Below are positions 55,312 to 64,000 of a stretch of 64,000 nucleotides of DNA, piece by piece (the first letter of the stretch is position 1; every line of letters begins with the position of its first letter). Origin of the DNA: Streptomyces europaeiscabiei (lineage in GTDB: Bacteria; Actinomycetota; Actinomycetes; Streptomycetales; Streptomycetaceae); contig NZ_CP107841.1 of the NCBI RefSeq assembly GCF_036346855.1, positions 5,832,001 through 5,896,000 on the forward strand, read 5' to 3'. Under the pieces are notes generated by a model. It ran no database searches and had not been told where the DNA came from. It was given only the letters and a program-made list of their open reading frames with translations. The position numbers and the translations under genes are program-made.

Positions 55312-56721
55312 TCAGTCGTCGGAGGTGGGAAGTTCCGGCCTTATGGCCGCGAGCCGGTCGCCGATGTTCCGCAGACCCACCAGGTCGTGGACATCACCGG
55401 GCAGCGCGGCCACTTCGGCCACGGCCACCTCGGGATGCAGCGCGGTGAAGCGGTCACGCGTGCGCTGCTCGCGGGAGAGCAGTCGCATCCGCTCGGCGTG
55501 CAACCTGAGCAGTCCCGCCGTGAGCTGTTCCACGGTCAGGTCCGGGGAGACGGCCTGATCGGCAACGGCCTGATCGGCAACGGCCTGATCGGCGACGGTC
55601 TGGTTCTGCTGGTCCGGGGCGGGGGAGCCCTCCGGGGTGCCGGTCGGTGCGGGAGATTCTGGACTGCCTGAACTGCCGTACGTGTCGGGAGAGTTACGAA
55701 CTGCTTTCCCGTCCATCTGATCCACAATGCGGGGCTCGTCAAGATTTTCCGCGGCGGCGAGCGCGCGCTCGGCGGACAGCTGGGCCGCGCCGCTGCCATG
55801 GACGCGGTTGAGTACCAGCCCGGCCAGCGGCATGTCCTCGGCCGCCAGCCGCTCCACGAAGTACGCCGCCTCGCGCAGCGCGTCCCGCTCCGGCGCGGCC
55901 ACCACGAGGAAGGCCGTGCCGGGCGCCTGGAGCAGCTTGTACGTGGCGTCCGCGCGCGTACGGAAGCCGCCGAACATGGAGTCCATGGCGGCCACGAACG
56001 TCTGCACGTCCTTGAGCAGTTGACCGCCGAGAAGCTTGCCCAGGGCGCCCGTCATCATCGACATGCCGACGTTCAGGAACTTCATGCCGGCCCGCCCGCC
56101 GACCTTCGCCGGCGCCAGCAGGACGCGGATCAGCTTGCCGTCGAGGAACGAGCCGAGCCGCTTCGGGGCGTCCAGGAAGTCCAGCGCCGAGCGGGAGGGC
56201 GGCGTGTCGACGATGATCAGGTCCCACTCGTCGCGGGCCCGCAACTGGCCCAGCTTCTCCATCGCCATGTACTCCTGCGTGCCCGCGAAGCCCGCCGAGA
56301 GCGACTGGTAGAAGGGGTTGCTCAGGATGGCGGAGGCCCGGTCCGGGTCCGCGTGCGCCTCGACGATCTCGTCGAAGGTGCGCTTCATGTCGAGCATCAT
56401 CGCGTGCAGTTGGCCGTCCCCGTCGATGCCCTTCACCCGCCGCGGGGTGTTGTCCAGCGAGTCGATGCCCATGGACTGGGCGAGCCGCCGGGCCGGGTCG
56501 ATCGTGAGCACGACCACCTTGCGGCCGCGCTCGGCGGCCCGTACCCCGAGGGCCGCCGCCGTGGTCGTCTTGCCCACCCCGCCGGCGCCGCAGCACACCA
56601 CGATGCGCGTCTGCGGGTCGTCCAGCAGGGGGTCGATCGCAAGAGGGCGGGTCGAGCCGATCACGCGGTGTCCCTCGGGGGAGTGGGCCGCATCGTGCGT
56701 GGCGGCCGGGTCCGGAGTCAT
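55312..56721 (-). CDS. ArsA/GET3-family ATPase, second of pair
   Basis: The 469-residue ATPase has a deviant Walker A CCGAGGVGKTTTAAALG (about residues 43-59), a switch region with TIDPARRLAQSMG, and LIIVDTPPSRSALDFLDAP (about 174-192). The C-terminal 100 residues are unrelated linker with the tandem VADQA repeat (15-bp DNA repeats at 55553-55597) and a helical end. ArsA-like ATPases work as dimers in protein targeting or ion handling; the actinobacterial pairs have no proven substrate. It overlaps the first ATPase gene by four bases and probably forms a heterodimer with it. Confidence 0.87.
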   Translation of the reverse strand: MTPDPAATHDAAHSPEGHRVIGSTRPLAIDPLLDDPQTRIVVCCGAGGVGKTTTAAALGVRAAERGRKVVVLTIDPARRLAQSMGIDSLDNTPRRVKGIDGDGQLHAMMLDMKRTFDEIVEAHADPDRASAILSNPFYQSLSAGFAGTQEYMAMEKLGQLRARDEWDLIIVDTPPSRSALDFLDAPKRLGSFLDGKLIRVLLAPAKVGGRAGMKFLNVGMSMMTGALGKLLGGQLLKDVQTFVAAMDSMFGGFRTRADATYKLLQAPGTAFLVVAAPERDALREAAYFVERLAAEDMPLAGLVLNRVHGSGAAQLSAERALAAAENLDEPRIVDQMDGKAVRNSPDTYGSSGSPESPAPTGTPEGSPAPDQQNQTVADQAVADQAVADQAVSPDLTVEQLTAGLLRLHAERMRLLSREQRTRDRFTALHPEVAVAEVAALPGDVHDLVGLRNIGDRLAAIRPELPTSDD

Positions 56722-57695
56722 GAGATCCCTTGCTGACGCAGTTCCGTGGCCAGTTCGTACAGGCCCGCCAGATCCATTCCTTCGGCGAGCAAAGGCAGTT
56801 CGTGCAGGGGCAGGCCCAGCTCGCCCAGTACGCCCCGCTGTTCGTGCTCCAGGGTGTACCGCTCGGCGTACTCCTCCGCCTGCGCGAGCAGCGGCTCCAC
56901 CATGCGCTCGGCGGTGCCGCCACGCCGCGCGCCGCCCAGACCCGCCGTGGACAGGGACTTGGCGACGGCCGTGCGCGGCACCGCGCGCGCGAACTCCAGC
57001 TCGTCGGCGTCCAGCAACTCGGGCCGCACCATGTTGACGATGATCCGCCCCACCGGCAGCTTCGCGGCCCGCAGCTCGGCGATGCCGTCCGCCGTCTCCT
57101 GGACGGGCATCTCCTCCAGCAGCGTCACCAGATGCACGGCCGTCTCGGGGGACTTCAGGACCCGCATGACGGCCTGGGCCTGATTGTGTATCGGGCCGAT
57201 CTTGGCGAGGCCCGCCACCTCGTCGTTGACGTTCAGGAAGCGGGTGATGCGCCCGGTGGGCGGCGCGTCCATCACCACGTAGTCGTAGGAGAACCGCCCG
57301 CTCTTCTCCTTGCGGCGCACCGCCTCGCAGGCCTTGCCGGTCAGCAGCACGTCCCTCAGGCCGGGCGCGACGGTGGTCGCGAAGTCGATGGCGCCGAGTT
57401 TCTTCAGGGCCCGACCCGCGCTGCCCAGCTTGTAGAACATCTGGAGGTAGTCCAACAGGGCCAGTTCGGGGTCGATGGCCAGCGCGTACACCTCCCCGCC
57501 CCCGGGTGCCACCGCGATCTTCCGCTCCTCGTACGGCAGTGCCTCTGCCTCGAAGAGCTGCGCGATGCCCTGTCTGCCCTCGACCTCGACCAGGAGGGTG
57601 CGCTTCCCCTCGGTCGCGAGGGCGAGCGCGAGTGCGGCGGCGACCGTGGTCTTTCCGGTCCCGCCCTTGCCGCTGACGACCTGGAGCCTGCTCAC
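56718..57695 (-). CDS. ArsA/GET3-family ATPase, first of pair
   Basis: The 325-residue ATPase starts MSRLQVVSGKGGTGKTTVAA, with the lysine-rich deviant Walker A of the ArsA/MinD class, then LVEVEGRQGIAQLF and VVMDAPPTGRITRFL (about residues 138-152). It lacks an obvious metal-binding cysteine triad. Both members of the pair keep the signature lysine needed for dimeric ATP hydrolysis. It is transcribed first, leftward, away from DUF4177-RidA. Confidence 0.88.
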   Translation of the reverse strand: MSRLQVVSGKGGTGKTTVAAALALALATEGKRTLLVEVEGRQGIAQLFEAEALPYEERKIAVAPGGGEVYALAIDPELALLDYLQMFYKLGSAGRALKKLGAIDFATTVAPGLRDVLLTGKACEAVRRKEKSGRFSYDYVVMDAPPTGRITRFLNVNDEVAGLAKIGPIHNQAQAVMRVLKSPETAVHLVTLLEEMPVQETADGIAELRAAKLPVGRIIVNMVRPELLDADELEFARAVPRTAVAKSLSTAGLGGARRGGTAERMVEPLLAQAEEYAERYTLEHEQRGVLGELGLPLHELPLLAEGMDLAGLYELATELRQQGIS

Positions 57696-57810
57696 GTATT
57701 CGAGCCTAACCAGTCCGCGCGCGGACTACGCGGGAGGCTGTGGACAACTTGTGCTCTCCCCGCCTGTCGGCCCCGGCCCGTCCAGGCCCTCCTGCCCGCC
57801 GGAACGGCGG

Positions 57811-57920
57811 CGGAACCCCGCACCGGGCCGAGACGGAACCCCGCACCGGGCCGAGACGGAACCCCGCGCCGGACCGAGACGGAACCCGCGCCGGGCCGAG
57901 ACGGAACCCGTGCCGGACAG
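57811..57920. repeat. Tandem 23-bp repeats before the DUF4177 gene
   Basis: CGGAACCCCGCACCGGGCCG-type 23-bp units start at 57811, 57834 and 57857, then a 22-bp unit at 57880 and a partial one at 57902. They lie in the divergent promoter gap between the ArsA pair and DUF4177, 30 bp before its start, so copy number could affect expression. Confidence 0.75.
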
Positions 57921-57948
57921 GGGCCGGGCAGCGGATAAAGTCGGCCAC

Positions 57949-58107
57949 ATGACCAAGTGGGAATACTCAACCGTGCCGCTGCTCGTCCACGCCACGAAGC
58001 AGATTCTGGACACCTGGGGCGAGGACGGCTGGGAGCTCGTCCAGGTCGTACCCGGGCCGAACAACCCCGAGCAGCTGGTGGCCTACCTGAAGCGGCCCAA
58101 GCCGTGA
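57949..58107 (+). CDS. DUF4177 domain protein
   Basis: The 52-residue protein (MTKWEYSTVPLLVHATKQIL then GEDGWELVQVVPG) is a clear DUF4177 member, a small alpha/beta protein of unknown role. Its stop overlaps the RidA GTG by four bases, so both are co-translated. Confidence 0.85.
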   Translation: MTKWEYSTVPLLVHATKQILDTWGEDGWELVQVVPGPNNPEQLVAYLKRPKP

Positions 58108-58571
58108 GCGCCGTCGAGGCCAGACTCGCGGAACTCGGGCTGAGGCTGCCCGAGGTCGTGCCGCCGCTCGCCGCGTACCAGCCGGCCGTGCAGTCCGGCA
58201 TGTACGTGTACACCGCCGGGCAGCTCCCCATGGTGGAGGGCAAGCTGCCCGTCACCGGCAAGGTCGGCGCCGAGGTCACCCCCGAGGAGGCCAAGGAACT
58301 CGCTCGTACCTGCGCGCTGAACGCGCTGGCCGCCGTGAAGTCCGTGGCGGGCGACCTGGACCGTGTCGCGCGCGTGGTGAAGGTCGTCGGCTTCGTGGCC
58401 TCGGCCTCCGACTTCACGGGCCAGCCCGCGGTGCTGAACGGCGCGAGCGAACTCCTGGGCGCCGTCTTCGGCGACAAGGGCGTCCACGCGCGCAGCGCGG
58501 TCGGCGTTGCGGTACTGCCGCTGGACGCGCCGGTCGAGGTGGAGCTCCAGGTGGAGCTCACCAGCGCGTAG
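58104..58571 (+). CDS. RidA-family protein
   Basis: The 155-residue protein has the RidA/YjgF fold: VYTAGQLPMVEGKLPVTGKV (about residues 37-56), ALNALAAVKSVAGDLDRVARVVKV (about 77-100) and a late ARSAVGVAVLPLDAPVEVELQ. The catalytic arginine that standard RidA uses in 'x-R-x-x-V' is represented in HARSAVGVA. It may hydrolyse reactive enamines formed by PLP enzymes. It is coupled to DUF4177 and followed by a NUDIX gene. Confidence 0.88.
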   Translation: MSAVEARLAELGLRLPEVVPPLAAYQPAVQSGMYVYTAGQLPMVEGKLPVTGKVGAEVTPEEAKELARTCALNALAAVKSVAGDLDRVARVVKVVGFVASASDFTGQPAVLNGASELLGAVFGDKGVHARSAVGVAVLPLDAPVEVELQVELTSA

Positions 58572-58632
58572 CGGTCGCCAAGAGCGCGGAGGCTCACTCG
58601 AACATCAGCCCGTGACGAGTTAGCCTCCGCCC

Positions 58633-59502
58633 ATGGCAAACGGGCAGTGGTACCCAGCCGAGTGGCCGGACCGCATCCGCGCACTCGCGGCCGGCACGCT
58701 GACACCGGTGACCCCCAGGCGGGCCGCCACCGTCATGCTGCTCAAGGACACGGCCGACACCCCGGTCGTGCACATGCTGCGCAGACGCGCCTCCATGGCC
58801 TTCGCCGGAGGCGCGTACGCGTATCCCGGCGGCGGTGTGGATCCCCGCGACGACGACCACCAGATCCGCTGGGCGGGCCCCACGCGCGCGTGGTGGGCGT
58901 CCAGGCTCGGCGTCGACGAGACCGACGCCCAGGCGATCATCTGCGCGGCCGTACGGGAGACGTACGAGGAGGCGGGCGTGCTGCTCGCCGGGCCCGGCTC
59001 CGACACCGTGGTCGGCGACACCACAGGGGACGACTGGGAGGCGGACCGCGCGGCGGTGGCCGCCCGGGAGCTGTCCTTCGCGGAGTTCCTGGAGCGCAGA
59101 GGGTTGGTCCTGCGGTCCGATCTGCTGGGCGCCTGGGCCCGCTGGATCACCCCCGAGTTCGAGTCCCGCCGCTACGACACCTGGTTCTTCGTGGCGGCCC
59201 TCCCGCAGGGCCAGCGCACCCGCAACGCCTCCACGGAGGCCGACCGCACGGTGTGGATCCGCCCCCGGGACGCGGCGGACGGCTACGACAAGGGCGAACT
59301 GCTGATGATGCCGCCCACCATCGCGACGCTGCGCCGGCTCGCGCGGTACGACACGGCCGCCGCCGCGCTCGCCGCCGCACCCGCCCGCGACCTGACCCCC
59401 GTACTCGCCGAGGCCCGCCTGGAGGACGGCGAAGTGGTTCTCTCCTGGCCCGGCCACGCCGAGTTCACCAAGCGCGTGTCGGCCGCCGGAGACTCCACGT
59501 GA
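58633..59502 (+). CDS. NUDIX hydrolase
   Basis: The 289-residue protein has an N-terminal WYPAEWPDRIRALAAG region, FAGGAYAYPGGGVDPRD (about residues 57-73) and a Nudix helix containing RETYEEAGVLL (about 116-126), with the rest of the box split by a long insert, as in the larger NUDT19/RPP-type NUDIX proteins. It would hydrolyse a nucleotide-linked pyrophosphate such as a CoA or capped substrate; which one is unknown. It is probably the next gene in the DUF4177-RidA unit. Confidence 0.85.
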   Translation: MANGQWYPAEWPDRIRALAAGTLTPVTPRRAATVMLLKDTADTPVVHMLRRRASMAFAGGAYAYPGGGVDPRDDDHQIRWAGPTRAWWASRLGVDETDAQAIICAAVRETYEEAGVLLAGPGSDTVVGDTTGDDWEADRAAVAARELSFAEFLERRGLVLRSDLLGAWARWITPEFESRRYDTWFFVAALPQGQRTRNASTEADRTVWIRPRDAADGYDKGELLMMPPTIATLRRLARYDTAAAALAAAPARDLTPVLAEARLEDGEVVLSWPGHAEFTKRVSAAGDST

Positions 59503-59650
59503 CGGGTACGTCGGCCCTCCCGGGACGGCCTGGCGGCGAGGCCCTGTTCCTCCGGGCGCCCCGCACCCCGCCCCACGGGCGTCGAAACGCCGCGCCGGCC
59601 ACCCTCCCACACCGTGACACCCCGCCCACCCAGCTGGAAGGCGCCCCCGC

Positions 59651-60481
59651 ATGACCGACGCAGCAGCCCTTCCCGGCCAGCCCCGGGGCGGGGTCCTGTC
59701 CGGGCCCGCCACCGCGCGCGCGGTAAACGTGCTCGCGCCGAACGCGTCCGTGATGACGCTGGACGGGACCAACACCTGGATCGTGTCCGAACCCGACTCC
59801 GAGCTGGCGGTCGTGGTCGACCCGGGGCCGCTGGACGACGTCCACCTGCGCAACGTCGTCGACACGGCGGAGTCGGCGGGCAAGCGGGTCGCGCTGACCC
59901 TGCTCACGCACGGGCACCCGGACCACGCGGAGGGCGCCGCCCGCTTCGCCGAGCTGACCAGGACGAACGTAAGGGCCCTCGACCCGGCGCTGCGGCTCGG
60001 CGACGAAGGGCTCTGCGCGGGCGACGTCGTCTCGGTCGGCGGCCTCGAACTCCGCGTCGTTCCCACCCCCGGCCACACCGCAGACTCGCTCTGCTTCCAT
60101 CTCCCGGCCGACCGGGCCGTCCTGACGGGCGACACCGTGCTGGGGCGCGGTACGACGGTCGTGGCCCACCCCGACGGCCGTCTCGGCGACTATCTCGACT
60201 CCCTCCGCCGCCTCAGGTCCCTCACGGTCGACGACGGCGTCCACACCGTCCTCCCCGGCCACGGCCCCGTCCTGGAGGACGCCCAGGGCGCCGTCGAGTT
60301 CTACCTCGTCCACCGCGCCCACCGACTCGCCCAGGTCGAGACGGCCGTCGAGAACGGCCACCGCACCCCCGGCGAGGTCGTGGCCCGGGTCTACGCGGAT
60401 GTCGACCGCTCCCTGTGGCCGGCCGCGGAACTCTCGGTACGGGCGCAAATGGAGTACCTGACCGACCACGGCCTCATCTGA
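59651..60481 (+). CDS. MBL-fold metallohydrolase (LACTB2-like)
   Basis: The 276-residue protein carries the metallo-beta-lactamase motif LTHGHPDHAEGA (HxHxDH, about residues 86-97), VVPTPGHTADS (His ligand, about 137), VLTGDTVLGRG (Asp ligand, about 157) and VLPGHGPVLED (last His). The C-terminal winged helix (RTPGEVVARVYADVDRSLW) is that of LACTB2-type RNases/hydrolases. It is spaced 148 bp from the NUDIX gene, same strand. Confidence 0.9.
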   Translation: MTDAAALPGQPRGGVLSGPATARAVNVLAPNASVMTLDGTNTWIVSEPDSELAVVVDPGPLDDVHLRNVVDTAESAGKRVALTLLTHGHPDHAEGAARFAELTRTNVRALDPALRLGDEGLCAGDVVSVGGLELRVVPTPGHTADSLCFHLPADRAVLTGDTVLGRGTTVVAHPDGRLGDYLDSLRRLRSLTVDDGVHTVLPGHGPVLEDAQGAVEFYLVHRAHRLAQVETAVENGHRTPGEVVARVYADVDRSLWPAAELSVRAQMEYLTDHGLI

Positions 60482-60625
60482 TCCCGAGCCTGAGCGGCTG
60501 CCTCCGGGGCCACGCGCGACCGAGGGGTCTCCCTGGGCCTCGGAGGCCTCCCGGGCCTCAGCGGCGCCTCCCAGGCGCCTCCAGGGGCCCTCCCGGGGCG
60601 CGCTCGGAGCCCCATGACCCGAGGA

Positions 60626-61480
60626 TCAGCCCCCTCGGCCCTTCGCTGATCTCCTGGGCGGGGGCGCTCTGGCGCCGTGCACGCGCGCGTACTCACTGGC
60701 GCCGTGCACGCGCGCGTACTCATCGGCCGGCCAGGGCCCGAGGTCGTCCAGATGCGCCCGCAGAACGTCGGCCCGGGCACCCGGCTCGTCCCCGTCAACC
60801 ACCGCCGCGCGCATCCGGGCACCGCGCTCCGGGTAGTACTCGCCGAACGCCTCCGCCATCTCGTGCAGATCGCTGTCCAGCCGTTCCAGCGGGGCATGAC
60901 GAGGGTGAACCCGGTGCGGACGAGCTGCCGGGAGCAACCGCGGACGAGCACCCGCCGGGCGTCTTCGGTCGTGGCCCGCGCGACCCGCTCACGCCGGCGC
61001 GGCAGCTCCGGCGCGAGGTCGCCGTTGGTCTCGCGGGCGAGGAGGGAGCCTGGCCGATGGCGAGACACGTCCTGCGCCAGGTCCTCGCCCGGCAGGGGAG
61101 TGCACAGACAGGCCACGAACCAGCCCAGGTCGTACCGCTTCAGGTCGCTGAGTACCTGCGCCCGGCTGACCAGCAGCGTTCCGGCCCGTCGATCTGCGGA
61201 AACTCGGTGTCCCATCCCTCGTCCAGCACCCGAGCCCCCGCCCGGTCCGCCTCCACGGGCTCCTCGCGCAAAGCCGGCAACAGATCGAGGTCACTGCGCC
61301 CCGGACGTGCCGTGCCCCGGGGAATCGACCCATAGAGGTACGCACTGTGCAGCCGCCCCCGAACACGTCCACAACCCGGTCCCGAGCCGCCACCACCGGC
61401 CGAAACACCCTGGGCACCCGCCCGAGCGCCCCCTCCCGCTCGATGTATCCGCGACTGTCCAGCCCTCGTGCACGCCCCAT
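60626..61480 (-). pseudogene. Decayed nucleotidyltransferase-domain gene
   Basis: Fragments in three frames read in order leftward: PRVFRPVVAARDRVVDVFGG, then HSAYLYGSIPRGTARPGRSD followed by LDLLPAL (the GS-x10-DxD nucleotidyltransferase active site), then RAQVLSDLKRYDLGWFVACL, and finally HEMAEAFGEYYPERG...VVDGDEPGARADVL to a stop at 60626. At least three frameshifts separate them. The intact protein would have been about 280 residues and related to aminoglycoside-type or MNT-like nucleotidyltransferases. It no longer encodes one protein. Confidence 0.7.
60669..60722. repeat. 27-bp tandem duplication in the decayed gene
   Basis: A 27-bp unit beginning CTGGCGCCGTGCACGCGCGC occurs twice back to back (60669 and 60696), giving duplicated EYARVHGAS in the remnant frame. 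Confidence 0.8.
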
Positions 61481-61680
61481 TCCGGCCCCACGGTCACTGT
61501 GCGCCGTGGGACGTACGGGGGCAGGTCATTGCGCAGGTCGTTTACGCAGGTCATTTACGGGGCGGGGCGCCAGGAGAGCTGAGCGGCCAAGAAATCCGGC
61601 GGGGGCCAGGGAGGTGGCGCACCTCCGGCGGGGTCCGGGGCCGAGCCCAGTGAGGCAGGGCCGAAGGGGCGGCATTCTCT

Positions 61681-61720
61681 GGGGACGGGGACGGGGACGG
61701 GGACGGGAACGGGAACGGGC
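61681..61720. repeat. GGGGAC/GGGAAC hexamer tract
   Basis: Seven hexamers (GGGGAC x4, then GGGAAC x2 and a partial) form a simple-sequence tract downstream of crp. The surrounding 61481-61948 has no supportable gene; a short ACGCAGGTC-type repeat lies at about 61515-61555. Confidence 0.75.
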
Positions 61721-61948
61721 AGGGGCGGCGGGGCGAAACCAAATGGGGCCCGCCCCGCGAACGAGACGAACCCCATCGACGTACGAACGGCCGTACGGCC
61801 CGGCCCGGCGATCCAGCCCCACCGGTGTACGACCCGCGCAGACCCGCAGACCGCGTCGGCGTTACGTCCCGCAGGCCGCACCGCCGTATGACCGAGCCCG
61901 CGCCGGAGTACGACCCTCAGGCCGCGCCGGAGTGCGACCGAGCCCGCG

Positions 61949-62623
61949 TCAGCGAGACCGCTTGGCCAGCCGCTCCACGTCCAGCAGGATCACCGCGCGA
62001 GCCTCCAACCGCAGCCACCCCCGCTGCGCGAAGTCCGCCAGCGCCTTGTTCACGGTCTCCCGGGACGCACCCACGAGCTGTGCCAGCTCCTCCTGCGTGA
62101 GGTCGTGCACCACATGGATGCCCTCCTCCGACTGCACACCGAACCGCCGGGAGAGGTCCAGCAGCGCGCGAGCGACCCGCCCGGGTACGTCCGAGAACAC
62201 GAGGTCGGACATCTGGTCGTTGGTCTTGCGCAGACGACGTGCGACAGCTCGCAGCAGCGCCGCGGCCACCTCGGGCCGCGCGTTGAGCCACGGCTGGAGG
62301 TCGCCGTGGCCGAGGCCGAGCAGCTTGACCTCGGTCAGCGCCGTGGCGGTCGCCGTCCGCGGACCCGGGTCGAACAGCGACAGCTCGCCGATCAGCTCAC
62401 CGGGGCCGAGCACGGCCAGCATGTTCTCGCGGCCGTCGGGCGACGCGCGGTGAAGCTTGACCTTGCCTTCGGTGACCACATAGAGGCGGTCACCCGGGTC
62501 GCCCTCGTGAAAGAGAGCGTCACCGCGCGCGAGGGTCACCTCACTCATGGAGGCGCGGAGCTCCGCGGCCTGCTCGTCATCGAGCGCCGCGAAGAGCGGG
62601 GCGCGCCGCAGAACGTCGTCCAC
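61949..62623 (-). CDS. crp: Crp/Fnr-family cAMP receptor protein
   Basis: The 224-residue regulator has an N-terminal cyclic-nucleotide domain (LFHEGDPGDRLYVVTEGKVK; phosphate-binding cassette GELIGELSLFDPGPRTATATA, about residues 75-95) and a Crp-type HTH (TQEELAQLVGASRETVNKAL, about 170-190). The PBC Arg-Thr for cAMP is present. In Streptomyces, Crp links cAMP to germination, development and antibiotic output. A GTG-N6-CAC site lies about 100 bp upstream, suggesting autoregulation. Neighbours wblA and nth fit the known locus. Confidence 0.93.
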   Translation of the reverse strand: MDDVLRRAPLFAALDDEQAAELRASMSEVTLARGDALFHEGDPGDRLYVVTEGKVKLHRASPDGRENMLAVLGPGELIGELSLFDPGPRTATATALTEVKLLGLGHGDLQPWLNARPEVAAALLRAVARRLRKTNDQMSDLVFSDVPGRVARALLDLSRRFGVQSEEGIHVVHDLTQEELAQLVGASRETVNKALADFAQRGWLRLEARAVILLDVERLAKRSR

Positions 62624-62724
62624 GAGTTCTCTCCTTGTCGACCTGCTCAGGGGATCTTGCTCCCCGTACTACCAGGTACTACCAGGGGACCGTGTTCCCC
62701 ATCTTGCCGGACGGACCAAACAGT

Positions 62725-62736
62725 GTGATCTGTCAC
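62725..62736. promoter_or_regulatory. Candidate Crp-binding site between crp and nth
   Basis: GTGATCTGTCAC (62725-62736) within TGTGATCTGTCACA fits the streptomycete Crp half-site pattern GTG-N6-CAC. It lies between the divergent crp and nth genes. TACTACCAGG is tandemly duplicated nearby at about 62668-62687. Confidence 0.55.
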
Positions 62737-62839
62737 AAGGATGCCGCACACATGTCCCGGGGTAAGCGTCAGGGGTCCAATTGGGGGCCGATCTTCAGGG
62801 CCCGGGGCGGATGTCGGTGCCGGGCTTTAGGCTGGCCGG

Positions 62840-63859
62840 GTGTCCAAATCGCCGGTGAGAGCACAGGCCAAGGGGGCTGGGCGGGTGGTTGTACGTCGCG
62901 ATTCCGCTGTGGGCGAACAGGGCCCCACGGGAGCGAACAAAACGGCAAAGGCGACGAAGGTGTCCGATCCATCAACGGCGGAGAACTCCGCCCAGAAGAC
63001 CACGGCCCCGGCGAAGAAGGCCGCCCCGGCGAGCAGGCCCGCCATCGCCCGGAAGACGGTGGCGAAGAAGGCGGTCTCGAAGCCCGAGTCGCAGACCGCC
63101 CTGGTCCGCCGTGCCCGTCGCATCAACCGCGAACTCGCCGAGGTGTACCCCTACGCGCACCCGGAACTGGACTTCGAGAACTCCTTCCAACTGATCGTCG
63201 CCACGGTCCTGTCCGCGCAGACGACCGACCTGCGGGTCAACCAGACGACACCGGCGCTCTTCGCGAAGTACCCCACCCCGGAGGAGCTGGCCGCGGCCAA
63301 CCCGGAGGAGGTCGAGGAGATCCTGCGGCCCTGCGGGTTCTTCCGGGCCAAGACGAAGTCGGTCATAGGGCTGTCGAAGGCCCTCGTGGAGAATCACGGT
63401 GGTGAGGTCCCCGGCCGCCTCGAAGACCTCGTCAAACTGCCCGGCGTAGGCCGCAAGACCGCCTTCGTCGTGCTGGGCAACGCCTTCGGCCGCCCCGGCA
63501 TCACCGTCGACACGCACTTCCAGCGGCTCGTACGACGCTGGCGATGGACCGAGGCGACCGACCCGGACAAGATCGAGGCGGCCATCGGCGCGCTCTTCCC
63601 GAAGAGCGAGTGGACGATGCTGTCGCACCACGTGATCTTCCACGGCCGCCGTATCTGTCACGCCCGGAAACCGGCCTGCGGCGCCTGCCCCATCGCCCCG
63701 CTCTGTCCGGCGTTCGGCGAGGGCGAAACGGACCCGGAGAAGGCCCAGAAGCTCCTGAAGTACGAGAAGGGCGGCTTCCCCGGCCAGCGCCTCAAGCCGC
63801 CGCAGTCCTACCTGGACGCGGGCGGCATCCCGGCCCCGCCCCTGGGAGCCGCCGGATGA
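62840..63859 (+). CDS. nth: Endonuclease III (DNA glycosylase/AP lyase)
   Basis: The 339-residue base-excision repair enzyme has a Lys/Ala-rich N-terminal extension (residues 1-85), then [15 protein letters not shown], the helix-hairpin-helix [17 protein letters not shown] with catalytic Lys, [11 protein letters not shown] with catalytic Asp, and the C-terminal [4Fe-4S] loop [17 protein letters not shown] (C-x6-C-x2-C-x5-C). The extension resembles those of other actinobacterial Nth and probably binds DNA. The GTG at 62840 gives VSKSPVRAQ; the start is uncertain within the extension. The stop overlaps the next ATG. Confidence 0.93.
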   Translation: MSKSPVRAQAKGAGRVVVRRDSAVGEQGPTGANKTAKATKVSDPSTAENSAQKTTAPAKKAAPASRPAIARKTVAKKAVSKPESQTALVRRARRINRELAEVYPYAHPELDFENSFQLIVATVLSAQTTDLRVNQTTPALFAKYPTPEELAAANPEEVEEILRPCGFFRAKTKSVIGLSKALVENHGGEVPGRLEDLVKLPGVGRKTAFVVLGNAFGRPGITVDTHFQRLVRRWRWTEATDPDKIEAAIGALFPKSEWTMLSHHVIFHGRRICHARKPACGACPIAPLCPAFGEGETDPEKAQKLLKYEKGGFPGQRLKPPQSYLDAGGIPAPPLGAAG

Positions 63860-63996
63860 CGGGCCCCACGGAGCAGTCAGGCGCGCACCCTCTTTGTCGC
63901 AGTACCCGCCACCCACAAGAGGGACGCGAGCCCCGAGTGGAACGAACAGTGGTCCCGCGGGCGTTGGGACCGGAAGAACGACGGGGGTGGCTATGA
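63856..63996 (+). CDS. Short frame bridging nth to the next gene
   Basis: ATG 63856 overlaps the nth stop, and the 46-codon frame ([20 protein letters not shown]...) ends at TGA 63994, overlapping another ATG at 63993 that has a GGGGGTGG ribosome site and runs off the window. The double overlap hints at coupling, but the sequence is low-complexity and may simply be spacer. The frame from 63993 is too short to identify. Confidence 0.3.
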   Translation: MTGPTEQSGAHPLCRSTRHPQEGREPRVERTVVPRALGPEERRGWL

Positions 63997-64000
63997 CACA

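Overview
The window reads as a Streptomyces chromosome: high GC with strong third-position G/C bias, wblA, a Crp whose flanking genes (PBP, paired ArsA-type ATPases, endonuclease III) match the S. coelicolor wblA-crp neighbourhood as I remember it, and SpdB/TraB-type mobile elements. No database search was possible, so all family names rest on motifs and remembered family patterns.

Layout. (1) 1-7.6 kb, left flank: a divergent, probably Zur-controlled zinc locus (cobW-type GTPase and zinc-free L32 leftward; YraQ-type permease and TIGR03943 protein rightward), then a decayed stretch with a WD40 protein 3' end and a frameshifted IS607-type TnpA, a cytochrome P450, two conserved unknowns and a small DUF7144-like membrane protein. 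(2) 7.65-8.03 kb: the fossil 3' end of a tyrosine integrase followed by a partial tRNA-Pro copy. (3) 8.03-24.3 kb: integrative conjugative element 1 (AICE-1). (4) 24.3-48.6 kb: AICE-2, integrated in tandem into the same tRNA-Pro(CGG) 3' end. (5) 48.6-64 kb: conserved core chromosome with the intact tRNA-Pro, Pr6Pr membrane protein, metallophosphoesterase, YqeY, a class A PBP, wblA, two ArsA-like ATPases, DUF4177, RidA, NUDIX, an MBL-fold hydrolase, a decayed nucleotidyltransferase, crp and nth.

Both AICEs share one plan: cargo at the left end, a regulatory block (GntR-type protein plus an XRE/TPR protein), a transfer operon (small membrane proteins, RRQRL zinc protein, FtsK/TraB translocase, SpdB-like protein), a replication block (Prim-Pol primase plus ATPase), then xis, a hairpin, int and the att site. 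Each element carries two private families of short repeats at matching places. One family follows the traB stop codon (candidate clt/TraB recognition sites) and the other lies between the replication ATPase gene and xis (candidate origin iterons, 11 exact 8-mers in each element). The repeat sequences differ completely between the two elements.

The cargo is the most novel part. AICE-2 carries an AT-richer four-gene operon encoding a nucleoside-phosphorylase-like protein, a NACHT-HEAT NTPase, a cytidine deaminase and a four-helix membrane protein. I read it as a candidate nucleotide-targeting defence system. Next to it is a GHKL-ATPase fused to a PD-(D/E)XK-like nuclease, and between them a 1.34-kb IS5-type insertion with a passenger gene. 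AICE-1 carries a three-gene TIGR04255 / XRE / unknown operon and a GIY-YIG-like protein. AICE-2 also has a GntR-NUDIX fusion regulator with a visible operator set, a TGT/DpdA-like protein, a C5-methyltransferase-like protein, a Pycsar-effector-like membrane protein, and an integrase with a LacI-type DNA-binding domain inserted in its catalytic region.
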